The notes under the pieces are model-generated. The model saw only the letters and a list, made by a program, of their open reading frames with translations, did not search any database and was not told where the DNA came from. 35,654 nucleotides of DNA from Sphingobium sp. (GTDB taxonomy: Bacteria; Pseudomonadota; Alphaproteobacteria; Sphingomonadales; Sphingomonadaceae), in NCBI RefSeq assembly GCF_003248505.1, contig NZ_QFOA01000032.1:1-35654 (forward strand), read 5' to 3'. The translations under genes and the position numbers were made by a program. This document shows, one piece after another, positions 1-8,407 of the stretch; position 1 is the first letter of the stretch, and each line of letters starts with the position of its first letter.

Positions 1-713
1 ATTTCCGCGACGTCGAAAACCAGGACGTGCTGTTCTTCGTCGACAACATCTTCCGCTTCACGCAGGCGGGCGCGGAAGTGTCGGCGCTGCTCGGTCGTAT
101 CCCTTCGGCGGTGGGCTATCAGCCGACGCTGTCGACGGACATGGGCGCGCTTCAGGAACGTATCACCTCGACTAACAAGGGATCGATCACCTCGGTCCAG
201 GCCGTCTACGTTCCCGCAGACGACTTGACCGACCCGGCACCTGCCACGTCGTTCGCGCACCTCGACGCGACCACGGTTCTCAACCGCGCCATTTCCGAAC
301 TCGGCATCTATCCGGCGGTCGATCCGCTCGATTCGACCAGCCGCGTTCTGGAACCGCGCACCGTGGGCCAGGAACATTACGACACCGCCCGTGCCGTCCA
401 GTCGATCCTTCAAAAGTACAAGTCGCTGCAGGACATCATCGCGATCCTGGGCATGGACGAACTGTCCGAAGAGGACAAGCTGACCGTCGCCCGCGCGCGC
501 AAGATCCAGAAGTTCCTGTCGCAGCCCTTCCACGTCGCCGAAGTCTTCACCGGCATCTCGGGCAAGTTCGTCCAGATCGAAGACACCGTCCGCTCGTTCA
601 AGGCGGTGGTCGAGGGCGAATATGACCACCTGCCCGAAAACGCCTTCTACATGGTCGGCGGCATCGACGAAGCGGTCGAGAAGGCCAAGAAGCTGGCCGC
701 CGAAGCGGCCTGA
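1..713 (+). CDS. atpD: F1F0 ATP synthase beta subunit, C-terminal part (5' cut by window edge)
   Basis: Catalytic beta subunit of the F1 ATPase, which makes ATP on the cytoplasmic face of the inner membrane. The reading frame is open from base 3 at the window edge, so only about the last 237 residues are present. Visible family landmarks are the GRIPSAVGYQPTLSTDMG stretch of the nucleotide-binding domain, the alpha/beta signature PAVDPLDSTS, and the DELSEED lever motif that contacts gamma. The stop is TGA at 711-713. The GTG at 27 is internal, not a start. atpC follows 54 bp downstream, the usual end of an atp operon. The Walker A motif lies upstream of the window. Confidence 0.98.
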   Translation, partial: FRDVENQDVLFFVDNIFRFTQAGAEVSALLGRIPSAVGYQPTLSTDMGALQERITSTNKGSITSVQAVYVPADDLTDPAPATSFAHLDATTVLNRAISELGIYPAVDPLDSTSRVLEPRTVGQEHYDTARAVQSILQKYKSLQDIIAILGMDELSEEDKLTVARARKIQKFLSQPFHVAEVFTGISGKFVQIEDTVRSFKAVVEGEYDHLPENAFYMVGGIDEAVEKAKKLAAEAA

Positions 714-731
714 TCGCGACCTCGAAGATAA

Positions 732-757
732 CCCCTCCCCTTGCTGCGGGAGGGGGG
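732..757 (+). repeat. GC-rich hairpin between atpD and atpC
   Basis: CCCCTCCC (732-739) pairs exactly with GGGAGGGG (748-755) around an 8-nt loop. The purine arm runs directly into the GGAG (756-759) that serves as the atpC ribosome binding site, 8 nt before ATG 768. The hairpin could tune epsilon translation relative to beta, or it could be an intergenic REP-like element. No second copy was seen in this window. Confidence 0.6.
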
Positions 758-767
758 AGTTTAGTTG

Positions 768-1022
768 ATGGCATTGCATTTCGAACTCGTGACCCCGGAA
801 AAGCTCGTCCGCTCGGAAGAGGTCTATCAGGTGGTCGTGCCCGGCACCGAGGGCGACTTCGGCGTGCTGGAAGGCCACGCGCCCTTCATGTCGACCGTCC
901 GCGACGGCGCGATCCAGATCTTCGCCAGCGCCGGGGCCGCGCCGGAAATCCTGCCCGTCCAGGGCGGCTTTGCCGAGGTCAATGAAAAGGGCCTGACTGT
1001 CCTCGCCGAAAAGGCCGGCTGA
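768..1022 (+). CDS. atpC: F1F0 ATP synthase epsilon subunit (short form)
   Basis: Epsilon subunit of the F1 central stalk, 84 residues. The N-terminal beta-sandwich is clear (FELVTPEKLV, VPGTEGDFGVLEGHAPFMS, VQGGFAEV). The protein stops right after this domain. The C-terminal two-helix domain that acts as an inhibitory arm in the usual ~130-residue proteins is absent, which is typical of some alphaproteobacteria, where a separate zeta subunit can inhibit F1. ATG 768 is preferred over TTG 765 because of the GGAG ribosome binding site at 756-759. It lies 54 bp after atpD and is followed by a terminator. Confidence 0.95.
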   Translation: MALHFELVTPEKLVRSEEVYQVVVPGTEGDFGVLEGHAPFMSTVRDGAIQIFASAGAAPEILPVQGGFAEVNEKGLTVLAEKAG

Positions 1023-1060
1023 CCCGGCTCTTGTCGATGGCCTTGCCATGGAGACGGACG

Positions 1061-1090
1061 AAGGGGCGCTTTCCGCGCCCCTTTTTCTTT
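1061..1090 (+). terminator. Rho-independent terminator after atpC
   Basis: AAGGGGCGC (1061-1069) pairs with GCGCCCCTT (1075-1083) around a TTTCC loop and runs into a T-rich tail (TTTTTCTTT). It lies 38 bp after the atpC stop and ends the atp operon. It also argues against any start of the next gene upstream of 1090. Confidence 0.88.
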
Positions 1091-1107
1091 GCCATGACGA
1101 TGCGCAG

Positions 1108-2595
1108 ATGACCGCCCGAACCGATCCCATCCCGCCGCGAGGACTTAAGGGCCGCTGGCTGATCGTCGCCATTGCGGCGTGGCTGGGGGCGGACCAACTG
1201 CTGTTATGGCGGTTTCTGGCGATGCCGGGATGGTCGATCGTAGTGGGCGGCGGGATGCTGGCGGGATTTCTCGCCTGGCTGTTCCGCGCCGCCCGCCCCA
1301 TGCCGCGGATCGGCACAGGGGCGCTCGTTATCGGCTTTGCTGCCGCCTTCGTGTTGATGCTGCTGGGCGGCGAGGGGCGGTTCTTCTACGCCAATATCGA
1401 CTGGCAGGCGCGCTACGCGATCCTGCGCGACATGAGCCTTTATCCCTGGCCCTTCGTATACACATCACGTGGCCTGCCGGAGCTGTTGCGCGGACCTATC
1501 GGCATGTTCTTCGCCCCCGCGCTCGCGGCAAAGGCGCTGGGCGCGCGGGCGGGCGACATCGCGCTGCTGCTTCAGAACAGCCTGCTGACCGGCGCGCTGC
1601 TGGCGCTGGGCTCCACCCTGTTCGACACGCGCCGGGCGAAGCTGACCGCGCTTGCCATCGTCATTCTCTTCAGTGGCCTCGATGCGATGGGGCGCATCAT
1701 GTTCCGCGGCGGCCTGTCCGATCATCTCGAAAACTGGGCCTATCTTCAGTTCAGCTCGACCATCACGCTGGCCTTCTGGGTGCCGCCGCATGCGATTTCG
1801 GGCTGGGTCGGTGCCTTGGGCTTCCTGCTGTGGCGCGGGGGGAAGCTGCCGCTCGGCCCGTTCCTTGCGTTGCTGCCGCTGACTGCGCTGTGGTCGCCGC
1901 TTGGCCTCATCGGTGCGATGCCGTTCGCAGCGCTCGCCGCCATACGCACGCTGATCGCCCGTGCCTTGCGGACGCGCGACATCGCCCTTCCCGCGCTTTC
2001 CAGCCTGATCGCGCTGCCGGGACTGTTCTATCTGTCGGCAGCGGGTGGGGAGGTCGGCGCACGGCTGCGGACGGTCGCGCCGATCCAGTGGGCCGTTTTC
2101 GAACTGTTGGAAGTGCTGGTCTATGTCGCTCCGCTCGCCCTGCTGGTCCGCCACCCGCGCCTCGGTCGCGATACGCTGGCGGTGCTGACGGGATGGCTGC
2201 TGTTCGTCCCCTTCGCCCAGATCGGTTTTTCGAGCGACTTTCCCATGCGCGCGTCGATCAGCGCGCTTGCGATCCTTGCCGCGATGGTCGCCGACGCTGT
2301 CAGCACAGCGCCCCGCGCCCGACCGATCCTCCTCGGCCTGATCGCCATCGGATCGATCACCGGGTTCATGGAGGTACGCCGCGCCCTCATCCACCCCGCC
2401 GCGCCGCAGGTGCGCTGCGGCCTGTTCCAGGCGTGGGACCAGAGCTTTGGCGATTTCCCGGTCAGCTCTTACGTGGCGCCGCTCAGCGCGGTACCCGCAA
2501 TCGTGCGCCCCGCCGATCCGGCGCAGGTCGTGCCGCCCCGCCCGGCCCGCTGCTGGGACGGCCACTGGTACAGCCCGGACGAAGCGTCAGGCTGA
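1108..2595 (+). CDS. Polytopic membrane protein of unknown function
   Basis: I do not recognise a named family. The 495-residue product is strongly hydrophobic, with about ten predicted membrane segments (for example near residues 17-37, 41-60 and 70-87). A polar loop after the third segment (FFYANIDWQARYAIL) has the look of the first external loop of GT-C glycosyltransferase-like proteins, but no catalytic motif is certain. The C-terminus is a soluble tail with two cysteines (RCGLF, RCWDG). ATG 1108 is chosen because the upstream in-frame ATG at 1048 lies before and inside the atpC terminator. The stop overlaps the 3' end of the convergent methyltransferase gene by 9 bp. Its proximity to glycosyltransferase genes suggests a role in surface glycan or lipid metabolism, which is inference. 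Confidence 0.75.
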   Translation: MTARTDPIPPRGLKGRWLIVAIAAWLGADQLLLWRFLAMPGWSIVVGGGMLAGFLAWLFRAARPMPRIGTGALVIGFAAAFVLMLLGGEGRFFYANIDWQARYAILRDMSLYPWPFVYTSRGLPELLRGPIGMFFAPALAAKALGARAGDIALLLQNSLLTGALLALGSTLFDTRRAKLTALAIVILFSGLDAMGRIMFRGGLSDHLENWAYLQFSSTITLAFWVPPHAISGWVGALGFLLWRGGKLPLGPFLALLPLTALWSPLGLIGAMPFAALAAIRTLIARALRTRDIALPALSSLIALPGLFYLSAAGGEVGARLRTVAPIQWAVFELLEVLVYVAPLALLVRHPRLGRDTLAVLTGWLLFVPFAQIGFSSDFPMRASISALAILAAMVADAVSTAPRARPILLGLIAIGSITGFMEVRRALIHPAAPQVRCGLFQAWDQSFGDFPVSSYVAPLSAVPAIVRPADPAQVVPPRPARCWDGHWYSPDEASG

Positions 2596-3312
2596 CAGGA
2601 TCGCGTAGAGCGACAGCCCGATCGGAAAGCGCACGCGCCCCAGCAGGTGCCGTTCCCATCCGAACACCCGCCGCAGCAGCGCGTTGACCGGCGGCGAGGG
2701 CTGCGTATCGAGCGCGTCTTTCCGGCGCAGCAGGCGGTGCGCGGTGCGCATCGCCATCGCCAGCGGAAACAGCAGGCTGTTGAAATAGCCGATCCGCTCA
2801 ACCTTCAGCCCCGCCTCCTCCGCCACCCGGCGGAGGGTGGCAAGCGTGTAGCGGCGCTTGTGGTGATGGATCACGTCATGGTCGGACCAGAGCCACGGCA
2901 CCGCCGGCACCGTCAGCAGTATCCGTCCGCCCGGTGCCAGCCGCGCCCCCAGCGCGGCGAGCGAGGCGCGATCCTCGTCCACATGCTCCAGCACGTCGAG
3001 AATGGCGATGAGGTCGTAGCGCGCGTCGTCGAACCCGACCCGATCCGGCAACATGCCCGGCTCGACCCGCGCGATTCCTCGCGCGCCTGCGATCTCGCGT
3101 GCCTGGGCGTCATATTCCAGCGCGTCGACCCGGCCATGGCGGGCCAGCATCGCCAGGTTCCCGCCCGTGCCGCACCCCGCCTCCAGGATGCGCGCGTCTG
3201 CGCGCGGCGCGATGCGTGTGCGGATGAGGCTGTCGAGGATAGCGCGGCGGGCGACGAACCACCAATGGCCGCCCTCCTGCACGCTCATGCTCGCATAGGC
3301 TGAACGGTCCAT
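2587..3312 (-). CDS. Class I SAM-dependent methyltransferase
   Basis: Cytosolic methyltransferase of 241 residues. Motif I is complete (ILEAGCGTGGN, residues 43-52), followed by an acidic residue ending strand 2 (LEYDAQ), motif II/III-like LIAILDVLEHVDED and post-motif GGRILLTVPA. The N-terminal GGHWWFVARRAILDSLI and the HHHKRRYTLATLRRVAEEAG segment are typical of methyltransferases found in surface polysaccharide or glycolipid loci. ATG 3312 lies 28 bp inside the 3' end of the upstream glycosyltransferase gene, so the two are translationally coupled. Its stop overlaps the convergent membrane protein gene by 9 bp. The acceptor substrate is unknown. Confidence 0.88.
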   Translation of the reverse strand: MDRSAYASMSVQEGGHWWFVARRAILDSLIRTRIAPRADARILEAGCGTGGNLAMLARHGRVDALEYDAQAREIAGARGIARVEPGMLPDRVGFDDARYDLIAILDVLEHVDEDRASLAALGARLAPGGRILLTVPAVPWLWSDHDVIHHHKRRYTLATLRRVAEEAGLKVERIGYFNSLLFPLAMAMRTAHRLLRRKDALDTQPSPPVNALLRRVFGWERHLLGRVRFPIGLSLYAILSA

Positions 3313-4292
3313 CGGTCCTCTTCCTCTTGCGCACTTTCTAACGTGTCCGGCTCGGCGGAACGGCGCGCGATTACATAGAGCGGTCGCTGACGCACCTCGC
3401 GCGCGACCCGCCCCAGATATTCGCCGATGATGCCCAGGCTCAACAGGTTGAGCCCGCCCAGCATCAGCACCGCCACCATGATCGAGGCATAGCCAGGCAC
3501 GTCGATACCGGTCGTCATCGTGCGTACGACAAGCCATCCGGCATAGGCCATCGCCAGCAGCGCGACCGCGCCGCCGATATAGGACCAGATGCGCAGCGGC
3601 ATGGTTGTGGACGCGGTGATGCCATCGATGGCAAGCGACCAGAGCCGCCCCAGCCGCCACTTGCTCGCCCCTGCCCCGCGCGCGGCGCGGACATAGTCGA
3701 CGGTGGCGACCTTGAACCCGATCCAGCTGAACAGTCCCTTGTGAAAGCGCGCCTGTTCGCCCAGTTGCCGGATCGCGTCCACGGCCTGTCGGTCGAGAAG
3801 ACGGAAATCGCCGACATCTTCGGGAATGGGATAATCCGACAGGCGGTTGAGCAACCGATAGAAGCCGCGTGCGCTCAGCCGCTTGAACCAGCCGTCGCTC
3901 GACCGGTCGATCCGTCGCGCATTCACCACCTGCGCGCCTGAAAGCCAGGCGCACACCATGTCGACGATGACGGCGGGCGGGTCCTGAAGATCGACGTCGA
4001 TGGGAATGACCGCATCGCCCGTCGCATGGTCGATGCCCGCCGCCAGCGCCGCTTCCTTGCCAAAATTGCGCGACAGCGAAAGATAGCGCACATCGGGATT
4101 GAGCCGCGAAAGGATCGCCAGCAGATCGGCGGTGCGATCCGTGCTGCCGTCGTCGACGAACAGAAATTCGGCGCTCGCCCCCGGACCGATCAGGTGCAGC
4201 GCTTCGGCGACCGCAGGACGCGCGGCGTCGAGGAAGAGCGACAGCGCTTCCTGTTCGTTGAACACCGGAATGACGATCGAGAGCGTTCGCAT
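3285..4292 (-). CDS. GT2 family glycosyltransferase (GtrB/DPM1-like, polyprenyl-phosphate type)
   Basis: The 335-residue product has a GT-A domain in front and two membrane segments behind. It starts SIVIPVFNEQEA, carries the nucleotide-binding VDDGSTD (D47, D48) and the metal-binding IDVDLQDPP (D99, D101, D104), then a GASKWRLGRL motif typical of the family. Hydrophobic segments follow near residues 230-255 and 270-295. This family moves a sugar from a nucleotide donor to undecaprenyl phosphate on the cytoplasmic face of the membrane, and the lipid-linked sugar is later used for glycan modification. ATG 4292 has an AGGAAGG-type ribosome binding site. It overlaps the downstream methyltransferase gene by 28 bp. 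The GT-C partner could be the membrane protein encoded divergently at 4414. Confidence 0.92.
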   Translation of the reverse strand: MRTLSIVIPVFNEQEALSLFLDAARPAVAEALHLIGPGASAEFLFVDDGSTDRTADLLAILSRLNPDVRYLSLSRNFGKEAALAAGIDHATGDAVIPIDVDLQDPPAVIVDMVCAWLSGAQVVNARRIDRSSDGWFKRLSARGFYRLLNRLSDYPIPEDVGDFRLLDRQAVDAIRQLGEQARFHKGLFSWIGFKVATVDYVRAARGAGASKWRLGRLWSLAIDGITASTTMPLRIWSYIGGAVALLAMAYAGWLVVRTMTTGIDVPGYASIMVAVLMLGGLNLLSLGIIGEYLGRVAREVRQRPLYVIARRSAEPDTLESAQEEEDRWTVQPMRA

Positions 4293-4413
4293 GGCGCCTG
4301 CGGCCTTCCTCCTGAAACCCGTTGCCCGGTATCGGCCCCAATGGTTAACGGGCGGTAAGCGAGGACGGCGCGATCACCTTTTCTTTACCATGAGTGGGGC
4401 AGGGAAGCGGGCG

Positions 4414-5985
4414 ATGCGATCCTTCCCCCCCCTCCTGCGCCATCCGGCGATCACGCTCACGCTGCTTGGCCTGGCGCTGATGCTGCCTGCGTTGCTGTGG
4501 GGGCCGGGGACGACGCATTCGCACCAGTATAATTATTTGTGGACCCAGCATTTCGGGCAGCAGATGGCGGCTGGGCACCTCTACGAACGCTGGCTTCCCG
4601 CCAGTTTCGAAGGGATCGGCAGCCCCACCTTTTATTTCTACCCGCCGCTCGCCTATTGGATCGGCGGGGGATGGCACGCGCTGGGCGTTCCGGTCGTTCC
4701 TTCGATCACGCTGACGGGCCTTGTCCTGCTGGTCGGGTCCGGTCTTGCGATGCATCGCTGGCTTGCCGCGCGGGGCACGCATCCGCTGCTCGGCGCGGCG
4801 CTGTACATGGCTGCGCCCTATCATCTGCACGATATCTACGTGCGCGGCGCGCTGGCGGAGACGGCGGCGTTCATGTGGTTGCCGCTGATCGCTCTCGCCA
4901 TCGACCGCTTGCCGCAGCGTCGCGCGATGCTGCTTCTCGCAGCCTCCTTCGCCGCGCTGCTGCTCAGCCACCTGCCGCTCGCCATGCTGACGGGGATTTT
5001 CCTCGTCGCGCCGATGATCGGGCGGCGGCTGTGGCTGGGCGATCGGATACTCGTCCCGGCTGCGATGGCGGGGGTGCTGACGACGGGGCTGGCCGCCTTC
5101 TACCTGCTCCCCGCGATGACGCTTCAGGATCATGTCTCCATCGCGATGCTGTGGGGGCCGGACTATCGCGCGACGGACTGGTCGGTGCTGAATGCCAGCT
5201 TCGAACTGTTTCCCAGCCTCGCGCTGGGCCTCATCCTGCTGTCATGGCCTGCGGCGCGCAGTTTCTGGGGAGTCATGGCGATCCTGCTGGCGCTGCTTTC
5301 GATCCGGCTGATCCCCTTCGTCTGGGACATCCCGATACTGGACAAGGCGCAATTCCCCTGGCGCGCGCTCTGCCTGGCGGAGTTCGCGGCGGTGACGGCG
5401 ATCGTGTCGGTGCGCCCGCGTCCCGCATGGGCGGCGGGCGGCGCACTCCTGCTGCTGTTCCCCTACGCCTTCACCGGCTTCCTCACCGCCGCCTTCATGG
5501 CACGGCCCGTCGACTATGCCCGGATCGAACGGATCGCGCCCGACGCACCCGAATATCTGCCGCGCGGCTTCGACCTGTCCCGCGTCGAGCGCGCCTATCG
5601 CTGGACCGACATGCGTCCGTGGCGATCGCTGCCGCGCGGCGATACGATCCTGGTCGAGCGCGCGGGGCCGGTAACGCTGGGTCATGCCGCCTTCCCGATC
5701 TGGCAGGTGACGCGCGACGGCAAGCCGGTGGCGAGCCACGGCCCATTGCTGCGCTTCGATGCCGTTCCCGGCCTCTACCGGGTCGAACGCATCACGTTGT
5801 GGCAGGAGCGGTGGGGCGGCGCGATCAGCCTTGCCACGGCGCTGCTGTGGGTGCTGCTGGCCATCGGTCAACGCGCCATTAGCCATTTATCAAAGTTTCG
5901 AACCTATTCACCTTCATCACCCCTATTGGATCGACCGGAGCGGCGCATTGCCCTGCGGTCTCGACAGCGCGGCGGAGACTTATGA
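4414..5985 (+). CDS. Polytopic membrane protein, PTPS-related/YfhO-like (possible GT-C glycosyltransferase)
   Basis: Large integral membrane protein of about 523 residues with some ten hydrophobic segments and a soluble C-terminal domain. The stretch ERWLPASFEGIGSPTFYFY, followed by PPLAYWIGG in the first large loop, is the signature of the '6-pyruvoyl-tetrahydropterin synthase related' membrane family. That name is historical: these look like GT-C-type glycosyltransferases, not pterin enzymes. ATG 4414 is chosen because AGGGA lies 8 nt upstream. ATG 4390 is also possible but has no ribosome binding site. It is transcribed divergently from the GT2 gene (about 120 bp apart) and its stop overlaps the cpaF start (ATGA). 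A role in transferring lipid-linked sugars is inference from family and neighbours. Confidence 0.78.
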   Translation: MRSFPPLLRHPAITLTLLGLALMLPALLWGPGTTHSHQYNYLWTQHFGQQMAAGHLYERWLPASFEGIGSPTFYFYPPLAYWIGGGWHALGVPVVPSITLTGLVLLVGSGLAMHRWLAARGTHPLLGAALYMAAPYHLHDIYVRGALAETAAFMWLPLIALAIDRLPQRRAMLLLAASFAALLLSHLPLAMLTGIFLVAPMIGRRLWLGDRILVPAAMAGVLTTGLAAFYLLPAMTLQDHVSIAMLWGPDYRATDWSVLNASFELFPSLALGLILLSWPAARSFWGVMAILLALLSIRLIPFVWDIPILDKAQFPWRALCLAEFAAVTAIVSVRPRPAWAAGGALLLLFPYAFTGFLTAAFMARPVDYARIERIAPDAPEYLPRGFDLSRVERAYRWTDMRPWRSLPRGDTILVERAGPVTLGHAAFPIWQVTRDGKPVASHGPLLRFDAVPGLYRVERITLWQERWGGAISLATALLWVLLAIGQRAISHLSKFRTYSPSSPLLDRPERRIALRSRQRGGDL

Positions 5986-7514
5986 GCGCCTTTGGACGGA
6001 AAAATGGACCTGCGGGCATCAAGCCCGGTTTCGGCGTGGCCCGGCCCATGCACGGCGGATCCGCCCCCCGCGAGGAAGCCCCGCGCGGCGGAGAGCAATT
6101 CCCTCCGCTCGACATCGCATCCCTGCCGGGCGAAACGCCGTTCGATCCGCTCGCCGCGCCTACGGGCCAGATGCAGCGCAACGCCGACGCCATGTCGCGC
6201 CTGTCGGAACGCGCCAATGCCGAACATGTCGCCGATGCCGGCCCGACCGGGTTCGAAGCGAGCGTCCACAAGATCAAGGAACAGGTGCTGCCCCGCCTGC
6301 TCGAACGCGTCGATCCCGAAGCGGCCGCGACGCTGACCAAGGATGAACTGGCGGAGGAATTCCGCCCGATCATCATGGAAGTGCTCGCCGAACTGAAGCT
6401 GACCCTCAACCGGCGCGAACAGTTCGCGCTGGAAAAGGTGCTGGTGGACGAACTGCTGGGCCTCGGCCCGCTGGAGGAACTGCTGTCCGACCCGGATGTC
6501 AGCGACATCATGGTGAACGGCCCGGAACAGACCTATATCGAAAAGAAGGGCAAGCTCCAGATCGCGCCGATCAAGTTCCGCGACGAGGAGCATCTGTTCC
6601 AGATCGCGCAGCGCATCGTCAACAAGGTCGGCCGCCGCGTCGACCAGACGACGCCGCTGGCCGACGCCCGCCTGCCCGACGGCAGCCGCGTCAACGTGAT
6701 CGTGCCGCCGCTGTCGCTGCGCGGCACGGCCATTTCGATCCGTAAATTCTCCGCCAAGCCGATCACCATCAACATGCTGGCGCAATGGGGCGCGATGAGC
6801 CCCAAGATGGCGACCGCGCTCAAGATCGCAGGCGCGTGCCGGTTCAACATCGTCATTTCGGGCGGCACCGGTTCGGGCAAGACAACGATGCTCAACGCGC
6901 TGTCCAAGATGATCGACCCGGGCGAGCGCGTGCTGACGATCGAGGACGCGGCGGAACTGCGGTTGCAACAGCCCCACTGGCTGCCGCTCGAAACCCGTCC
7001 GCCGAACCTGGAAGGGCAAGGTGCGATCACCATCGGCGACCTCGTCAAGAACGCCCTGCGTATGCGCCCCGACCGCATCATCCTGGGCGAAATTCGTGGC
7101 GCGGAATGTTTCGATCTGCTCGCCGCGATGAACACGGGCCATGACGGCTCCATGTGTACGCTCCACTCCAACTCGCCGCGCGAGTGCCTGGGCCGTATGG
7201 AAAACATGATCCTGATGGGCGACATCAAGATCCCGAAGGAAGCCATTTCCAAGCAGATCGCCGATTCGGTCGACCTCATCGTGCAGGTGAAGCGCCTGCG
7301 CGACGGGTCGCGCCGCGTCACCAACATCACCGAAGTCATCGGGATGGAAGGCGATGTCATCGTCACGCAGGAACTGTTCAAGTTCGAATATCATGACGAG
7401 GACGACAGCGGAAAGATCGTGGGCGAATATCGCTCGATGGGCCTGCGCCCCTACACGCTCGACAAGGCGCGGATGTTCGGGTTCGACCAGCCGTTCCTCG
7501 AAGCCTGCCTGTAG
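5982..7514 (+). CDS. cpaF: CpaF/TadA-type secretion ATPase
   Basis: Hexameric cytoplasmic ATPase of the type II/IV secretion superfamily that powers Tad (Flp) pilus assembly. It has 510 residues: a low-complexity N-terminal 80, the CpaF N-terminal domain (LLGLGPLEELLSDPDVSDIM), then the ATPase core with Walker A GGTGSGKT (294-301), the TIEDAAELRL Asp box, RMRPDRIILGEIRG with the Walker B region, and the His box TGHDGSMCTLHSNS. The GGAGA ribosome binding site lies 5 nt before ATG 5982. It overlaps the preceding membrane-protein gene by 4 bp (ATGA). No other cpa/tad genes lie in the window, so the pilus cluster must be elsewhere, or this ATPase serves another system. Confidence 0.95.
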   Translation: MSAFGRKNGPAGIKPGFGVARPMHGGSAPREEAPRGGEQFPPLDIASLPGETPFDPLAAPTGQMQRNADAMSRLSERANAEHVADAGPTGFEASVHKIKEQVLPRLLERVDPEAAATLTKDELAEEFRPIIMEVLAELKLTLNRREQFALEKVLVDELLGLGPLEELLSDPDVSDIMVNGPEQTYIEKKGKLQIAPIKFRDEEHLFQIAQRIVNKVGRRVDQTTPLADARLPDGSRVNVIVPPLSLRGTAISIRKFSAKPITINMLAQWGAMSPKMATALKIAGACRFNIVISGGTGSGKTTMLNALSKMIDPGERVLTIEDAAELRLQQPHWLPLETRPPNLEGQGAITIGDLVKNALRMRPDRIILGEIRGAECFDLLAAMNTGHDGSMCTLHSNSPRECLGRMENMILMGDIKIPKEAISKQIADSVDLIVQVKRLRDGSRRVTNITEVIGMEGDVIVTQELFKFEYHDEDDSGKIVGEYRSMGLRPYTLDKARMFGFDQPFLEACL

Positions 7515-7597
7515 GCGAAGCCCGGCGGGTTTGACTTGCCTCTCCGGGGCGGGCGGGGCACATCATACTCCCATCGTTGTCGATGAGAGGATTGTGC

Positions 7598-8401
7598 ATG
7601 AACCGTCTCGCCCTGCTTGCCGCCGCCGCGGCGCTGATCCCCATGGGGGCAGCGCTCGCCCAGCATACCGGCCATGGCAAGCCCGCCGCCGCCGATCCGA
7701 TTGCCGCCGCCGTCGCCGCGCCCACGCGCACGCCCGCCAATGTCGCGCGCGACCGCTATCGCCATCCGGTCCAAACGCTGGCCTTCTTCGGCGTGAAGCC
7801 GGGCAGCCGCGTCGTCGAATATTCGCCGAGCGGCGGCTGGTATACCGAAATCCTCGCGCCCCTGCTGCGCGACAAGGGCACCTTCTACGCGCTTCAGCCG
7901 ACAGGCAGCTACCTGCCCAAATATCGGGAATTCCTGGCTGCGAAGCCGATCTATGACAAGGTTCAGGTCGTTGCCTATCCCGAGGAAGCGGCGAAGATTC
8001 CGGCGAACAGCATCGACACGGTGCTGACCTTCCGCAACGTCCACAACATGGTGATGGGCGGGAAAGAGGCGGACACGTTCAAGGCCTTCTACACTATGCT
8101 GAAGCCCGGCGGGACGCTGGGCGTGGTGGATCATCGCCTGCCCGAAGGCCGCGACACGGCGCTCGAAAAGACGAGCGGCTACCTCAAGGTGTCGACCATT
8201 CGCCGGATCGCGCAGGCGGCAGGGTTCGAATATGTCGGCAGTTCGGAAGTGAACGCCAATCCCAAGGACACCGCCGATTGGGCCAAGGGAGTCTGGACGC
8301 TGCCGCCCACGCTGTCCCTGAAAGATGTCGACCGCGAAAAATATCTCGCCATTGGCGAAAGCGACCGCATGACGTTGAAATTCCGCAAGCCCATGAAGTG
8401 A
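7598..8401 (+). CDS. Exported methyltransferase-like protein (COG4798 type)
   Basis: The 267-residue product begins with a signal peptide (MNRLALLAAAAALIPMGAALA, cleavage near AQH), so it is predicted to be exported to the periplasm. The rest has a class I methyltransferase layout: GSRVVEYSPSGGWYTEIL in the place of motif I, then NSIDTVLTFRNVHNMV and LKPGGTLGVVDHR. The glycine motif GxGxG is replaced by SPSGG, so SAM binding is doubtful. ATG 7598 fits the GAGAGGA ribosome binding site at 7585-7591 better than TTG 7577. A strong stem-loop follows the stop directly. The family is listed as predicted methyltransferases; the reaction is unknown. Confidence 0.85.
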   Translation: MNRLALLAAAAALIPMGAALAQHTGHGKPAAADPIAAAVAAPTRTPANVARDRYRHPVQTLAFFGVKPGSRVVEYSPSGGWYTEILAPLLRDKGTFYALQPTGSYLPKYREFLAAKPIYDKVQVVAYPEEAAKIPANSIDTVLTFRNVHNMVMGGKEADTFKAFYTMLKPGGTLGVVDHRLPEGRDTALEKTSGYLKVSTIRRIAQAAGFEYVGSSEVNANPKDTADWAKGVWTLPPTLSLKDVDREKYLAIGESDRMTLKFRKPMK

Positions 8402-8407
8402 CAAGTG

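Noticed and set aside
1465..2565. Long open frame on the - strand opposite the membrane protein gene at 1108-2595
   Set aside because: The translation is low-complexity and Arg/Gln/Asp-rich, the usual mirror of a GC-rich hydrophobic gene. The + strand product has clear membrane segments.
3313..4341. N-terminal extension of the methyltransferase frame across the glycosyltransferase gene
   Set aside because: The extended part reads as low-complexity sequence in the wrong frame of the well-supported GT2 gene. The methyltransferase starts at 3312.
4099..4413. N-terminal extension of the PTPS-related membrane protein
   Set aside because: It overlaps the divergent GT2 gene and its translation has no membrane or family features. 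The start at 4414 has a ribosome binding site.
5904..7394. Long - strand frames opposite cpaF
   Set aside because: CpaF carries complete ATPase motifs on the + strand. The opposite frames are rich in His, Asp and Arg with no domain.
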